From: JAJTZA01 sp041749815
Lineage (GTDB): Bacteria > Verrucomicrobiota > Verrucomicrobiia > Chthoniobacterales > Terrimicrobiaceae
DNA length: 50,840 nt
Assembly (NCBI GenBank): GCA_041749815.1
Contig: JBGTAR010000190.1
Location: 1 to 50,840, forward strand
Direction of reading: 5' to 3'
Shown one piece after another: positions 18,701 through 26,662 of the stretch (the stretch's first letter is position 1; each line of letters starts with the position of its first letter). Below the pieces are notes generated by a model that worked only from the letters and a program-made list of their open reading frames with translations, was not told the DNA's origin and made no database searches. The position numbers and the translations under genes are program-made.

Positions 18701-19773
18701 CGGTGGATGTTGAGTCCTGGTGGCTTCTGCAGGCCCATGCCGCGCAGGCGCTCCACGATATTCAATGTGGTTGTCGTGTCCCATTGATAGACGGGGAGGC
18801 TTCGCCACTTGTCAGGGAACGTTGTTTGGGAGACATCAATCGATGGGGCTCCCGTGATATCCACCATCCGAAAGTCCGGTTTTGAGCGAAAGCCGATCAG
18901 CATCTCTGAAACAGCTGGCTCGACCCCTGAAGCAAATCGCAAGTCGGTCAGATCATCGATTCGAAATGCATCAAATTCCATGGTCCATTTGCCGGGACGA
19001 ACTTGAACCTTCAACTGACCGGATTCGTCCACAGCCACCGGCAAAGGGCTTCGCACTGCCGCCAACTTCCAACCTTCTGGAAGGATATCTCCAATGTCTT
19101 CTTCACGGCTTTTACCGGAGACCAGGAGTTCGACTTCCATCTTCAGCCAAAGAGGTATGCCGTCCTCAATGACACCATAAACTTTCACAGCAAGAAAATC
19201 TTTGTCGACCTGCTCCGTGGAGGCATCCCGCTTCAGCCAGAGTTTTCCGTCCGCCCCCCATGATGGGTTGGTCACCAGGCTCCCCTCCAGAGTGAGTTCC
19301 AAAATCCCAACTTCGGTTGGCAATGAGAGATTTTGAGGAATCGCCGACCAAGGGAAACCACCTTCGATGCGGCCTGCCCCTGGAGCCAGCCGCACAACCG
19401 GCACCCCATTGCGTTCGATCACAGGTTGGGCAACCCCATTCACTTGCACATTTTGGGGCCACACCGAATTACTTCCCGGCAGGGGAATCCACGTTTCACT
19501 GAAAACAGTCAACCCAAGTTGAAAGCTGCCTCCCGTCGGCTCAACCTTAAGGCTGAGTACCGAGGGCCAGAAATCCAGCGGCTTGGCAGGGTCGTTGAAT
19601 GGCGTGGGCGAATTTTTTTGGCGGTCATTCCATGTGGCCCACGATTCCCAAGGCTTCAAGGCCTCTGGGATCTGTCGTACACCAACCTGGGCCACCGCCG
19701 CGCACCGACCTCCCACCACAAAAAGAATTAAGCATCCAAAAATCAACGCACCAAAAGATCGGGAAGTGTTCAT
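15727..19773 (-). CDS. Very large secreted/membrane protein with duplicated beta domain
   Basis: A 1348-residue protein with a signal peptide (residues 1-28, cleavage after VAQ). It then has a long beta-rich periplasmic part (30-470), a cluster of hydrophobic helices (about 475-580 and 695-755), a second beta-rich part (about 760-1150) and a final helix cluster (about 1165-1335). An internal repeat is visible: residues 84-140 (IPLPG, then a V-x-V-x-G turn, R-x-G, V-x-L-APG-x-x-RI) match the layout of about 775-840 (VPLPG, VSVTIEGKPG, RREGGYLWVVLPAGVHRV). I recognise no named family; similar hypothetical proteins occur in other bacteria. A -35/-10 pair (TTGTCG, 17 nt, CATAGT) lies just upstream. 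Topology suggests envelope assembly or sensing, which is inference. Confidence 0.75.
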   Translation of the reverse strand: MNTSRSFGALIFGCLILFVVGGRCAAVAQVGVRQIPEALKPWESWATWNDRQKNSPTPFNDPAKPLDFWPSVLSLKVEPTGGSFQLGLTVFSETWIPLPGSNSVWPQNVQVNGVAQPVIERNGVPVVRLAPGAGRIEGGFPWSAIPQNLSLPTEVGILELTLEGSLVTNPSWGADGKLWLKRDASTEQVDKDFLAVKVYGVIEDGIPLWLKMEVELLVSGKSREEDIGDILPEGWKLAAVRSPLPVAVDESGQLKVQVRPGKWTMEFDAFRIDDLTDLRFASGVEPAVSEMLIGFRSKPDFRMVDITGAPSIDVSQTTFPDKWRSLPVYQWDTTTTLNIVERLRGMGLQKPPGLNIHREFWLDEDGKTLTFRDQITGQMQQIWRLDAAPGQDLGAVRSQGSGQLITRNPENGAPGIEVRTRDLNLEATGRSTHTANLSATGWRTDAETLTCSLNLPPGWRLFALFGADWVQGDWLTAWSLLDLFLLLIFSLAVFRLWGFGAAILAFVAFGLSYHEPSAPRYLWLALLVPLALLRVMTSGWGQKLLLAAKWVVIALLVVALVPFLATQLQQAIFPQLEPRVALQNNFAMPVSAPQNEVAADLFVEEALPMVSEGRAAGYGQKSQVQAREKQEDKSNLLYDAQARIQTGPAVPDWTWRTVSFGWNGPVQSTQQIRPLLISLPLERLLTLFRVILLLALAFVLLRVRGLGGNLFTGGANAAALILLPWIFSTSAVAQYPEPEMLETLRERLLEKSDAYPNAASIPAVSLTLVDRKLTIEAEIHTAIFTAVPLPGRLPDWSPVSVTIEGKPGAALRREGGYLWVVLPAGVHRVVLQGQLSEATEWEWTFLLRPHHVTIEAPGWAISGVKPNGVPDQQVFFALQQQEAAGEATYDRQDFQSIVAVDRNIELGLVWQVQTTVRRLSQPGKAIVLRVPLLPGENIISANAVLADGAMEVRLGAQENSFTWNSELSIVPELDLTTRKTDSWVERWTLTASPVWNVALSGLPPVFEPSNPELVPVWQPWPGESVNLSISRPEAIPGATVTISKVSHETSLGERQRTSQLNLTLRCTVGQDFAVTLPEESEVTSLEYNGQSIPVRKDAGKIMIPLRPGDQALGLAWKTDQLLGLKASTDPVLLSVPSANIESVVVVPQSRWVLWTNGPLRGPAVRFWVILATALFAAAILSWLKTSPLRLYEWMLLAIGLTQVPLPAALIVVGWLFFLVWRGRPAFTSLPALRFNLLQAFLIFLTLCALGVFVAVVGAGLLGNPEMFIVGNGSTSGALRWYQASSGELLPQPECLSVSIWWYRILMLVWALWLAAALIRWLRWGWHQFSAGGCFHGKTRPAVQPPPLQ

Positions 19774-19912
19774 GGGATTAGAATGCCCACACTATGAACA
19801 ACGCGAACCAAACCGACAAGATATTGCCTTTCTAACAGAAACCAGCGCGCCCGGGAGGAGCGACCCCAGCCACAGTTATTCGCACCCACTTCTGTCCCAA
19901 GGCACGCGGCCC

Positions 19913-20080
19913 TCAATTCCCGCCGGTTGTGAGGTGCTCGCGCAAGCGCCGGATCTCGTCGAGGAAACCGACCTCATCGCGGGTGATGCGCGAGCCGGGC
20001 AGGCGGAGTTCAAGTTGCTCATGGACGACGCGTTTGTTTTGGCGGCCCCGGTTCCAGATCATGTTTTGTAGAGTTTTCAT
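19913..20080 (-). CDS. 55-residue small ORF divergent from WYL regulator
   Basis: A 56-codon frame runs from the ATG at 20080 to a TGA at 19913-19915. The peptide starts MKTLQNMIWNRGRQNKRVVH and has an amphipathic, Glu/Arg/Leu-rich second half ending REHLTTGGN. Codons end mostly in G or C as in real genes of this window, and no other frame here is coding-like. No Shine-Dalgarno is visible. It is read from the same 44-bp control region as the WYL gene and in the direction of the 1348-residue gene, 139 bp beyond. Function unknown; a partner or target of the regulator is a guess. Confidence 0.45.
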   Translation of the reverse strand: MKTLQNMIWNRGRQNKRVVHEQLELRLPGSRITRDEVGFLDEIRRLREHLTTGGN

Positions 20081-20087
20081 ATCGGGC

Positions 20088-20125
20088 TTGACTTTGAAGG
20101 AGGCAGTAGGACAATACCTGTCCTA
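20088..20125 (+). promoter_or_regulatory. Promoter with perfect palindromic operator at WYL gene start
   Basis: TAGGACAATACCTGTCCTA (20107-20125) is a perfect 7-bp inverted repeat around a 5-base centre. TTGACT (20088-20093) and GACAAT (20110-20115), 16 nt apart, form a reasonable promoter, and the palindrome covers its -10 and the A of the WYL start codon. The predicted transcript would begin at or within two bases of the ATG, so the mRNA may be leaderless. Autorepression by the WYL protein, and shared control of the divergent ORF, are inferred. Confidence 0.55.
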
Positions 20126-21168
20126 TGCCTAAAAAAGTGAAACTTTTTTCAAGACCCCGTACTGGCCGACCAGGCCGGGCGACGACTCCCCACACAGGAA
20201 GGCAGTCCCGCCCCCCGATTGCGCGAATGATGAAAATCCACGAGTTGCTGGCAGCGGGTGAGTTCCCGAACTGCTCCGGCTTGGCGGGAGTTTTTGAGGT
20301 GTCCTACAAGACCGTGCAGCGCGACATTGATTTTATGCGGGACCAGCTCCTGCTGCCGATTGACTACGACATGGGGCGTCATGGATTTCATTACACCAAG
20401 CCCGTGAACCGCTTTCCGATGATGACGGTGAGCCAGGGCGAGTTGGTGGCCCTCTTGGTGGCACAGAAGGCGGTGGAACAATACCGTGGCACGTCCTTTG
20501 AGGCTCCGCTGCGCAGTGCTTTTGAGAAGCTGGCATCGAGTTTGGATAGCGAGACGAGCATCTCTTTGCATGAGCTTTCAGATGCGGTTTCTTTTCGGCC
20601 CAGCGGAGTTCCTGTTTCGGAGCTCAAGGTCTATGAGAAACTGGCAGAGGCTGTGCTGAAATCCGAGGTTTTGGAATTTGACTATCTTGCCCTGAATGCT
20701 TCCAAGCCAGGAAGGCGCCGGGTTGAACCTCTCCACCTCTCCTGTATCGCTGATCAGTGGTATCTGATTGCCAATGATCAAGTGCGCGCTGCCAAGCGAA
20801 CCTTTGCCCTCACACGCATTAGAAAAGTCAAAAACCTGAAACGCGTGTTCCGAAAACCCGCCGATTTCTCTCTCACCCAGATGCTTGAAGACAGTTTTTC
20901 TGCGTTTGAGGCCAAGGATCCGATCGAGGTAAAAATCCAATTCAACCCTTTTGCGACTCGCATCGTCTCCGAACGAAAGTGGCACAAGTCGCAAAAGCTT
21001 GCGGCAGCCCCTGATGGCGGAGCGGTGTTGACAATGCAAGTGGGACTGGCACCGGATCTTGAGAAGTGGATCCTGGGTTGGGGGGATAGCGCCCAAGTGT
21101 TGGAGCCCGCCGCCTTGCGCGAAAAGATCGGCCTTCGGGCGGCGAGGATGGCTGGTCTATACCGTTAG
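20125..21168 (+). CDS. WYL-domain transcriptional regulator
   Basis: The 347-residue protein has a basic tail (1-30) and a winged helix (about 33-92) with the recognition stretch SYKTVQRDIDFM (60-71). An alpha-helical linker is followed by the WYL domain (about 165-240), whose signature QWYLIAND puts W-Y-L at 212-214, and by a C-terminal WCX domain (about 265-340). WYL regulators bind palindromes and sense nucleic acids or nucleotides; relatives BrxR, CapW and DriD control phage defence or the DNA damage response. The palindrome overlapping its start codon supports autoregulation. No defence operon adjoins it here, so the regulon is unclear. It ends overlapping argF tail to tail by 4 bases. 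Confidence 0.9.
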   Translation: MPKKVKLFSRPRTGRPGRATTPHTGRQSRPPIARMMKIHELLAAGEFPNCSGLAGVFEVSYKTVQRDIDFMRDQLLLPIDYDMGRHGFHYTKPVNRFPMMTVSQGELVALLVAQKAVEQYRGTSFEAPLRSAFEKLASSLDSETSISLHELSDAVSFRPSGVPVSELKVYEKLAEAVLKSEVLEFDYLALNASKPGRRRVEPLHLSCIADQWYLIANDQVRAAKRTFALTRIRKVKNLKRVFRKPADFSLTQMLEDSFSAFEAKDPIEVKIQFNPFATRIVSERKWHKSQKLAAAPDGGAVLTMQVGLAPDLEKWILGWGDSAQVLEPAALREKIGLRAARMAGLYR

Positions 21169-22094
21169 CGATCCTGCAAGAGACTCAGCACGGCCTTCTG
21201 AGCATGGAGACGGTTTTCGGCCTGACGGAAGATTGTGTCGGCATGAGCCTCGAAGGTCTCCTCGGAAATTTCTTTGCCGCGATAAGCGGGCAGGCAATGG
21301 AGAATCAAAGCTTTGGGGGCCAGAGCCACGAGAGCGTCATCAATTTGAAATCCGCGGAATTGGGCCATGCGAAACGCGGCTTCGTCTTCCTTGCCCATAC
21401 TGACCCAGACATCGGTATAAATCGCATCAACTCCTTCAACCGCCTCCCTGGCATCCACAAAAAGCTTCACATTCCCGCCGGCACGCTCGATCAAGTCTTG
21501 GGGGGGAAAAAACTTGTCTGGGGCCGCAATCCGCAGCTCAAACCCACACCGGGCGGCTGCCCAAATCCAGGAGCGTGCCACATTACAATCCCCGTCTCCA
21601 ACAAACGCGACTTTCAGCCGCTCGAGAGAAAGCCCTGACTCAGCCAGGGTGAAAAGGTCGGAGAGGATCTGGCAGGGATGCTCCTCATCGGTGAGGGCAT
21701 TAATGGTTGATATCCCACTGAAGGCTGCAAAATCTTCGACATCGGACTGCGCAAAGGTGCGAATCACGGCACCATGGAGCATCCGCCCCATCACACGTGC
21801 GGTGTCCTTGATCGGTTCTCCCCTTCCCAGCTGGATATCATCCGCTGCCAAAAACATCACATTTCCACCCAATTCCCGAATTCCCACCTCGAAACTCACG
21901 CGTGTGCGGGTCGAGGATTTTGAGAACATGAGCGCCCAACATTGGCCCGCCAGCGGACCATCAGGGTCACTTCGCCGGCTGGACTTCATTTGAGAGGCCA
22001 ATTTGACAATGCTGAGGATTTCCTCTTGGGAGAGGGATTCCATGGATAGGAGGTTTTTCATGCCGGTGTGGATTGAGGGCAAAATTTTAGGCAT
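21165..22094 (-). CDS. argF: Ornithine carbamoyltransferase
   Basis: Carries the carbamoyl-phosphate site STRTR (61-65), HPCQ (139-142) and a C-terminal HCLPAYRGKEI, as in anabolic OTCases that convert ornithine and carbamoyl phosphate to citrulline. From the ATG at 22094 (weak GGTG upstream, 8-base overlap with argD) it is 309 residues; the ATG at 22061 would give 298 residues starting MKNLLSMESL, also family-like. The open frame reaches 22163 inside argD, which is unlikely to be used. argD-argF on one strand forms part of the arginine pathway; other arg genes are not in the window. Confidence 0.93.
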   Translation of the reverse strand: MPKILPSIHTGMKNLLSMESLSQEEILSIVKLASQMKSSRRSDPDGPLAGQCWALMFSKSSTRTRVSFEVGIRELGGNVMFLAADDIQLGRGEPIKDTARVMGRMLHGAVIRTFAQSDVEDFAAFSGISTINALTDEEHPCQILSDLFTLAESGLSLERLKVAFVGDGDCNVARSWIWAAARCGFELRIAAPDKFFPPQDLIERAGGNVKLFVDAREAVEGVDAIYTDVWVSMGKEDEAAFRMAQFRGFQIDDALVALAPKALILHCLPAYRGKEISEETFEAHADTIFRQAENRLHAQKAVLSLLQDR

Positions 22095-23328
22095 TCTGCA
22101 CCGTTGCTGTCGAAGGATAAAGACGATGCACCGTTCGCCGCACGATTTCAACGGCAGCGTCAATTTCAGAGGAGCTCACATTTAAAGGCGGCAAAAACCG
22201 GACCACACGGTCTCCAGCGGGAATGACCAGGAGCCCCTCCTCTTGCAGCGCAAGAACAAGATCCCTCGCCCCAAACCCAACCGGCAATTCCAGGCCGATG
22301 ATCAACCCCAATCCTCTAACGGTTGCATCCCCCCAGCCTTCGCTGAGAATCACGGATCGCAGGGCCTCGGTCAGCTTGGCTCCCATCGTCCGAACATTTT
22401 CCAGCAAATTCTCGGCTTGAAGGACATCGAGCACAGCAAGACCCGCAACACAGGAAACAGGATTGCCCCCATAGGTGGTGCCATGCGTCCCCGGGCCAAG
22501 CAAATCACAGAGCATCCCCCCATCAGCCAAAGGCTTGGAAGCGGCCCAAAAAGCCCCCAACGGAAATCCATTGGCGATGCCCTTGGCCCAACTGACCCCA
22601 TCGGGCTGCACATCCGACGCGATGGACTTCCACCCGCACAGGTCTCCAGTCCGACCCAATCCGCACTGGACCTCATCAAACAACAACAACAAATCGTGCT
22701 CGTCGCAAAAAGCACGAAGCTCCCGCAGAAATTGTGCAGAACCAAGATGAATGCCACCCTCCCCCTGCACCGGTTCCACCAGCACAGCGGCGGTCTCAGG
22801 AGTCATCGCTTCACGAACGGAATCAATGTTTCCCAATTGGGCATGAGAAAAGCCCTCCAACAATGGCTCAAATCCAACTTTGACCTTATCCTGACCGGTC
22901 GCGGAGATCCCCGCCATCGTACGCCCATGGAATGAGTTCTTAAAAGTGATCATTCCATAACGTCCGGTTGCTGATCCAAACTTCCGGGTCAGTTTGATGA
23001 GTCCCTCATTGGCCTCGGCCCCGCTGTTACAAAAAAAGACTTTGCCGGGCCCCGTGATCTCGACAAGCCGCTGAGCCAGGTCCGCCTGGGGTCCCGTGCG
23101 GTAGAGGTTCGAAGTATGAACCAGCGTCGCGGCCTGACGGCACACGGCTTGGGTAACGAAAGGGTGGGAATGACCGAGAGAGCAAACTGCGATCCCTCCT
23201 CCAAAATCCAGATAGTCCCGACCTTGAACGTCCCAGACATGCGTGCCACTTCCCCGCACCAAATCCAAATCAAACCGCCCATACGTGGGGATCACATAAC
23301 GTTCATATTGCTGAGAAAATCCGTCCAT
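22087..23328 (-). CDS. argD: Acetylornithine / succinyldiaminopimelate aminotransferase
   Basis: A class III PLP aminotransferase of 413 residues from MDGFSQQYERYVIPTYGR (frame opens at 23397, but that adds an unlikely tail). Seen: the cofactor loop NSGAEANEG, the LLFDEVQCGLGRTG segment with the PLP-binding Asp, and SWAKGIANG with the Schiff-base Lys near residue 249. The early WDVQGRDYLDFGGGIAVCSLGHSHP block is ArgD-like. It makes N-acetylornithine from the semialdehyde, and may also serve lysine synthesis. Coupled to argF downstream. The Ser-Trp before the Lys is unusual against the common Thr-Leu. Confidence 0.92.
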   Translation of the reverse strand: MDGFSQQYERYVIPTYGRFDLDLVRGSGTHVWDVQGRDYLDFGGGIAVCSLGHSHPFVTQAVCRQAATLVHTSNLYRTGPQADLAQRLVEITGPGKVFFCNSGAEANEGLIKLTRKFGSATGRYGMITFKNSFHGRTMAGISATGQDKVKVGFEPLLEGFSHAQLGNIDSVREAMTPETAAVLVEPVQGEGGIHLGSAQFLRELRAFCDEHDLLLLFDEVQCGLGRTGDLCGWKSIASDVQPDGVSWAKGIANGFPLGAFWAASKPLADGGMLCDLLGPGTHGTTYGGNPVSCVAGLAVLDVLQAENLLENVRTMGAKLTEALRSVILSEGWGDATVRGLGLIIGLELPVGFGARDLVLALQEEGLLVIPAGDRVVRFLPPLNVSSSEIDAAVEIVRRTVHRLYPSTATVQNA

Positions 23329-23453
23329 CCCTAAAAAAATCATGTCTTGCGAAGATTGTCCATCGCACAACACAATTGCACAAGATGATGAGGCCATAGG
23401 GACACGATGACCAGTGGGGGCAGGCCCAAATCTCCCATGGGGGCCCTCTAATC

Positions 23454-25031
23454 CTACTTGGTTCGCAAGGTCGGGTTCATCAACATGAAGCTGAGAGGGC
23501 GTTCATCACCCGACAATTCCGATGACAGGGTGTTGGAGTGGAAATACACGGAATTGGCTCCGCGGGCAAGCGGAACGACGACCTCGATTTCGTTGCTCAA
23601 TGAGGCATTGGACTGAAATTTCATGAGTGGGCCGTCCTGGGTGGAAATTTGGACTTCCATGGGTTTAATGGACCGTGTTTTGAAACGCAAAACGGCATGG
23701 GACAGATTAGAATTGGTGGGCGAAATATCGAGCGTTGAGACCCCCGAACTCCAATGCCAATAATTGCGTTGATCCCACTCCATTTGATGCCAACCCGATT
23801 TCCAATCCACACGGTAGCCAGTTGAGATTCCATGAGGGAATGGCTGCGCCAGGAGTTCTGGAGGCGGACCCGAGACAATCACCGCGTGGAGCCCGAGCAA
23901 CGACAGGGTGTTTCCAAGGATCAAAATAACAAGCCATCTGCGTGTTCGCGGAGCCAGAAGATTAAAAGCAACGGTCACGGGCATGCAAATCCGAGCCGCG
24001 GAACCATACACACCCTCCCATGTCGCGTAGCCGATAATGAAGCTGAAAGCCGCAAAAGTCGCGCCGACCCGCCACCAGAGGTTGGATATTTGCCGCATCC
24101 ACAGCAGCGCAATAATTTGCACTGGTAGGGCAATGAGAAACACGGTCGTTATGAGCGATTCGACCAAAGGCTGGCCAGCCCCGATCCTGGTTTGAAGGGC
24201 TTGAATGGCCTTCCACCATCCCAACAGCGGCCAATCAAAGTTATTCCGACTTCCAAGGGAGTAGGATCTGGACGCGCTGTCGATGAAGGACACATAAAAC
24301 ATCCAGAGGGCCAGGGGCAGGACAACAATCCCGAGCTTTAGAACAAGGAGAAACACCTGTTTGGGTTCCGACATCTTTGGCAATCCAAACAGCGAGGCAG
24401 CAAAAATGCTTGTCTCTTTGCCAAGCCCGGCGACCCCAAGTACCACCGCGCTTAACCACGGCTTCCGAAGTTCAGCCAGAAGCACACCAATGGCAATAAG
24501 TGTCAGCGCCGGTCCATCAAGCAGCGCTTTCTGGACACTTGCAACCAAACCAATGGAGTAGAGGATCGCCACATAGCGGAACGTGTTTTGCCAGGACGTT
24601 GGTGGCAGCCAATAGAGCAAAACACCGGCCAGGATGAGCCAATAAAAAAGATTCTGAACCGAATAAGCCTGAAGGACGGCTCGTGGCCTGCCCGCCCCCG
24701 CAAGATAGGCCGTCATCGCAAAAAATGGCCTCCGGGCTCGATACTCGAAGTTGTCAAAGGCAACTGCGGTTTCAGGATTCAGAATCAATGGGTCGATGGC
24801 GAGCTGAGCATAGAACTGGCCATCATATCCATAGCGACTGTCTACCACATAACCGGATTTCCTAAGGAACTCTTGCGACATCCGGCCCTCGAACTGGGCG
24901 CCAAAATCCGGCATCCAACGATAACTGTAGATCGGAATCTGGTAGCCAAGAAACGTGCAGACCATGAAGATAATTGCGCCCAGATAGAGGGATGCATAGA
25001 AAAACGCAGGAACATGCTTCGGCATGTTCAT
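23454..25031 (-). CDS. GT-C-like polytopic membrane protein
   Basis: The 525-residue protein has about ten membrane helices and a C-terminal soluble beta domain (about 400-525). The first large periplasmic loop holds YDGQFYAQLAIDP (about 69-81), the acidic first-loop pattern of GT-C glycosyltransferases that use polyprenyl-phosphate sugars. It starts within the stop of the next upstream gene (ATGA), another GT-C-like protein, so the pair probably acts together on a surface glycan or lipid. No named family is certain, and the donor and acceptor are unknown. Confidence 0.7.
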   Translation of the reverse strand: MNMPKHVPAFFYASLYLGAIIFMVCTFLGYQIPIYSYRWMPDFGAQFEGRMSQEFLRKSGYVVDSRYGYDGQFYAQLAIDPLILNPETAVAFDNFEYRARRPFFAMTAYLAGAGRPRAVLQAYSVQNLFYWLILAGVLLYWLPPTSWQNTFRYVAILYSIGLVASVQKALLDGPALTLIAIGVLLAELRKPWLSAVVLGVAGLGKETSIFAASLFGLPKMSEPKQVFLLVLKLGIVVLPLALWMFYVSFIDSASRSYSLGSRNNFDWPLLGWWKAIQALQTRIGAGQPLVESLITTVFLIALPVQIIALLWMRQISNLWWRVGATFAAFSFIIGYATWEGVYGSAARICMPVTVAFNLLAPRTRRWLVILILGNTLSLLGLHAVIVSGPPPELLAQPFPHGISTGYRVDWKSGWHQMEWDQRNYWHWSSGVSTLDISPTNSNLSHAVLRFKTRSIKPMEVQISTQDGPLMKFQSNASLSNEIEVVVPLARGANSVYFHSNTLSSELSGDERPLSFMLMNPTLRTK

Positions 25032-26662
25032 TGGGCGGGCCTCAAGGTCTCGGGAATCTGAGGCAAGACTTCCAGATAAACACCAAGATCACTGGCAGTT
25101 TTTTTTGTGTATTTGATTGCGGAGGCATCAAGCATTTTTTCAATCTCTGCTGAGGGCTTCATGCCTTCATCATCCACCCAAATCACCTGCGAATAACCGT
25201 GGCTCAACAGCCAAAGAAGCACGTATTTTCGAGCAGAATTAGTCCCCCAGTTATAACGAAATCCCGCCCGATTCGTGGTGTATTCAATTGTTCCTGAACA
25301 ATGTTCTGCCCAAACCACCTGCTTGTCAGAAAATGCGTTTTGATATGGCAGGGCTTTGATGGCGTATTGTTGAACGGTCGTTGCCTCGGGAAGGCGGCTT
25401 GCTGCGGCCATCACGACGCATGCGGCACATCCAAGGATGATGGTGGCGGCACGAACCCTCGTATTCAAACGACCCATTTCAGCAACCCCCAAGGTGAGGC
25501 CTAATGCAAACAATGCCGAAGCGTAGGGATAATAGCCAATTTGAACTTTGTGAAAAATGTAAAATGTGTAGTTAAAAAGGCAGAGAATGACGGCAAAGAA
25601 GAACCAGACATATTTTCCACGAATGAAACAAACCAGCAACAGCACAGACAAAATGCCCACATGAGGCAAAAACCATTCGCGGTTTGTTATCAGATAGAAA
25701 TGCAGGTTCCCTGTCAGACTCGAAAACGTTGCAAATTCCTTATCCAATCTGGAGTAGGTGATCGCAAAGGGGTTGCCGAGAAGCAGCCATGCATAAAGGA
25801 TGTAAACGCCAAGCCCACCAATCAAGGTCGACAGGCCAAGACCAAAAAACCGCCGAATCAGGCCGATGAAGGAGTTAATTTTTGGATCACTCAGAAAAAG
25901 CGCGGCTAATCCTACTGGTGCGATTAAGAGGGCATTGGGGATTCGGAATATCGTGGATGCAGAGAGAAGTGCCAGGCTCCAGAAAGGCTTGCGAGGAAGC
26001 AGCCATCCGGCCCCAATGAGGAAGCCAAACGTTGGCGCGAGAGACCCAACACGCTGAAGCTCCCCCCTCATGGGTTGAATGAAGAACAAAATCACCGCAA
26101 TGAGGGGCAAAAGAGCCACAGTCAGATAGTTGCATCGCCCGGTATCCAGGCAACCTGCCAGCAGGAGGATCAGGAACCCAATAAGAACACTGACCACCGG
26201 ATAGGCCAGCCGACGGTATTCCAAAGGCACCAATGCAAGCATCAGCCCGACACCGGGAGGGTATTGATTGATAATTTTGTCGAGTTTGGGGCTGACGTGA
26301 TAGGCGTGCGGTGCAACCATCCATCGGTAGTCGTCGGCATTTGGAAATGTTCTTTTGAGGTCGGCCAACAGATCCTTAATAAATGGTCTTTGAGTATGAT
26401 CCGTAAAAGTCGTCCCCTCAGAAATCGCTTTTGCCATGTTGAGGTAGCCAAACTCATCGCAACCCCTGGGCAACTGATGATCATGCCTGCTGAATTGATC
26501 AAGGGCGGTGAAGCCAATGGCCAGAAGCGTGAGAAGGCAAAAGCCAACCCAGATTGAACGATGAGAACTCAAACGTCCAAAAAAACACCACAGCGGCATG
26601 AGTCGGCTTCTGATGCTCACCGTCTGATCAAACTGATTCATCGGATTTTTGTTCCGCCCCAT
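25028..26662 (-). CDS. GT-C-like polytopic membrane protein
   Basis: A 544-residue protein with about eleven membrane helices. After the first helix it reads PRGCDEFGYLNMAKAISEGT (about 66-85), an acidic first-loop motif usual for GT-C enzymes, and later INQYPPGVGLMLAL (about 133-146), like the PPL loop of GT39/ArnT-type proteins. It likely transfers a sugar from a lipid carrier on the periplasmic side. The start could be the ATG at 26641. It overlaps the GPH transporter upstream and the second GT-C gene downstream, so the three are coupled. Confidence 0.7.
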   Translation of the reverse strand: MGRNKNPMNQFDQTVSIRSRLMPLWCFFGRLSSHRSIWVGFCLLTLLAIGFTALDQFSRHDHQLPRGCDEFGYLNMAKAISEGTTFTDHTQRPFIKDLLADLKRTFPNADDYRWMVAPHAYHVSPKLDKIINQYPPGVGLMLALVPLEYRRLAYPVVSVLIGFLILLLAGCLDTGRCNYLTVALLPLIAVILFFIQPMRGELQRVGSLAPTFGFLIGAGWLLPRKPFWSLALLSASTIFRIPNALLIAPVGLAALFLSDPKINSFIGLIRRFFGLGLSTLIGGLGVYILYAWLLLGNPFAITYSRLDKEFATFSSLTGNLHFYLITNREWFLPHVGILSVLLLVCFIRGKYVWFFFAVILCLFNYTFYIFHKVQIGYYPYASALFALGLTLGVAEMGRLNTRVRAATIILGCAACVVMAAASRLPEATTVQQYAIKALPYQNAFSDKQVVWAEHCSGTIEYTTNRAGFRYNWGTNSARKYVLLWLLSHGYSQVIWVDDEGMKPSAEIEKMLDASAIKYTKKTASDLGVYLEVLPQIPETLRPAQ

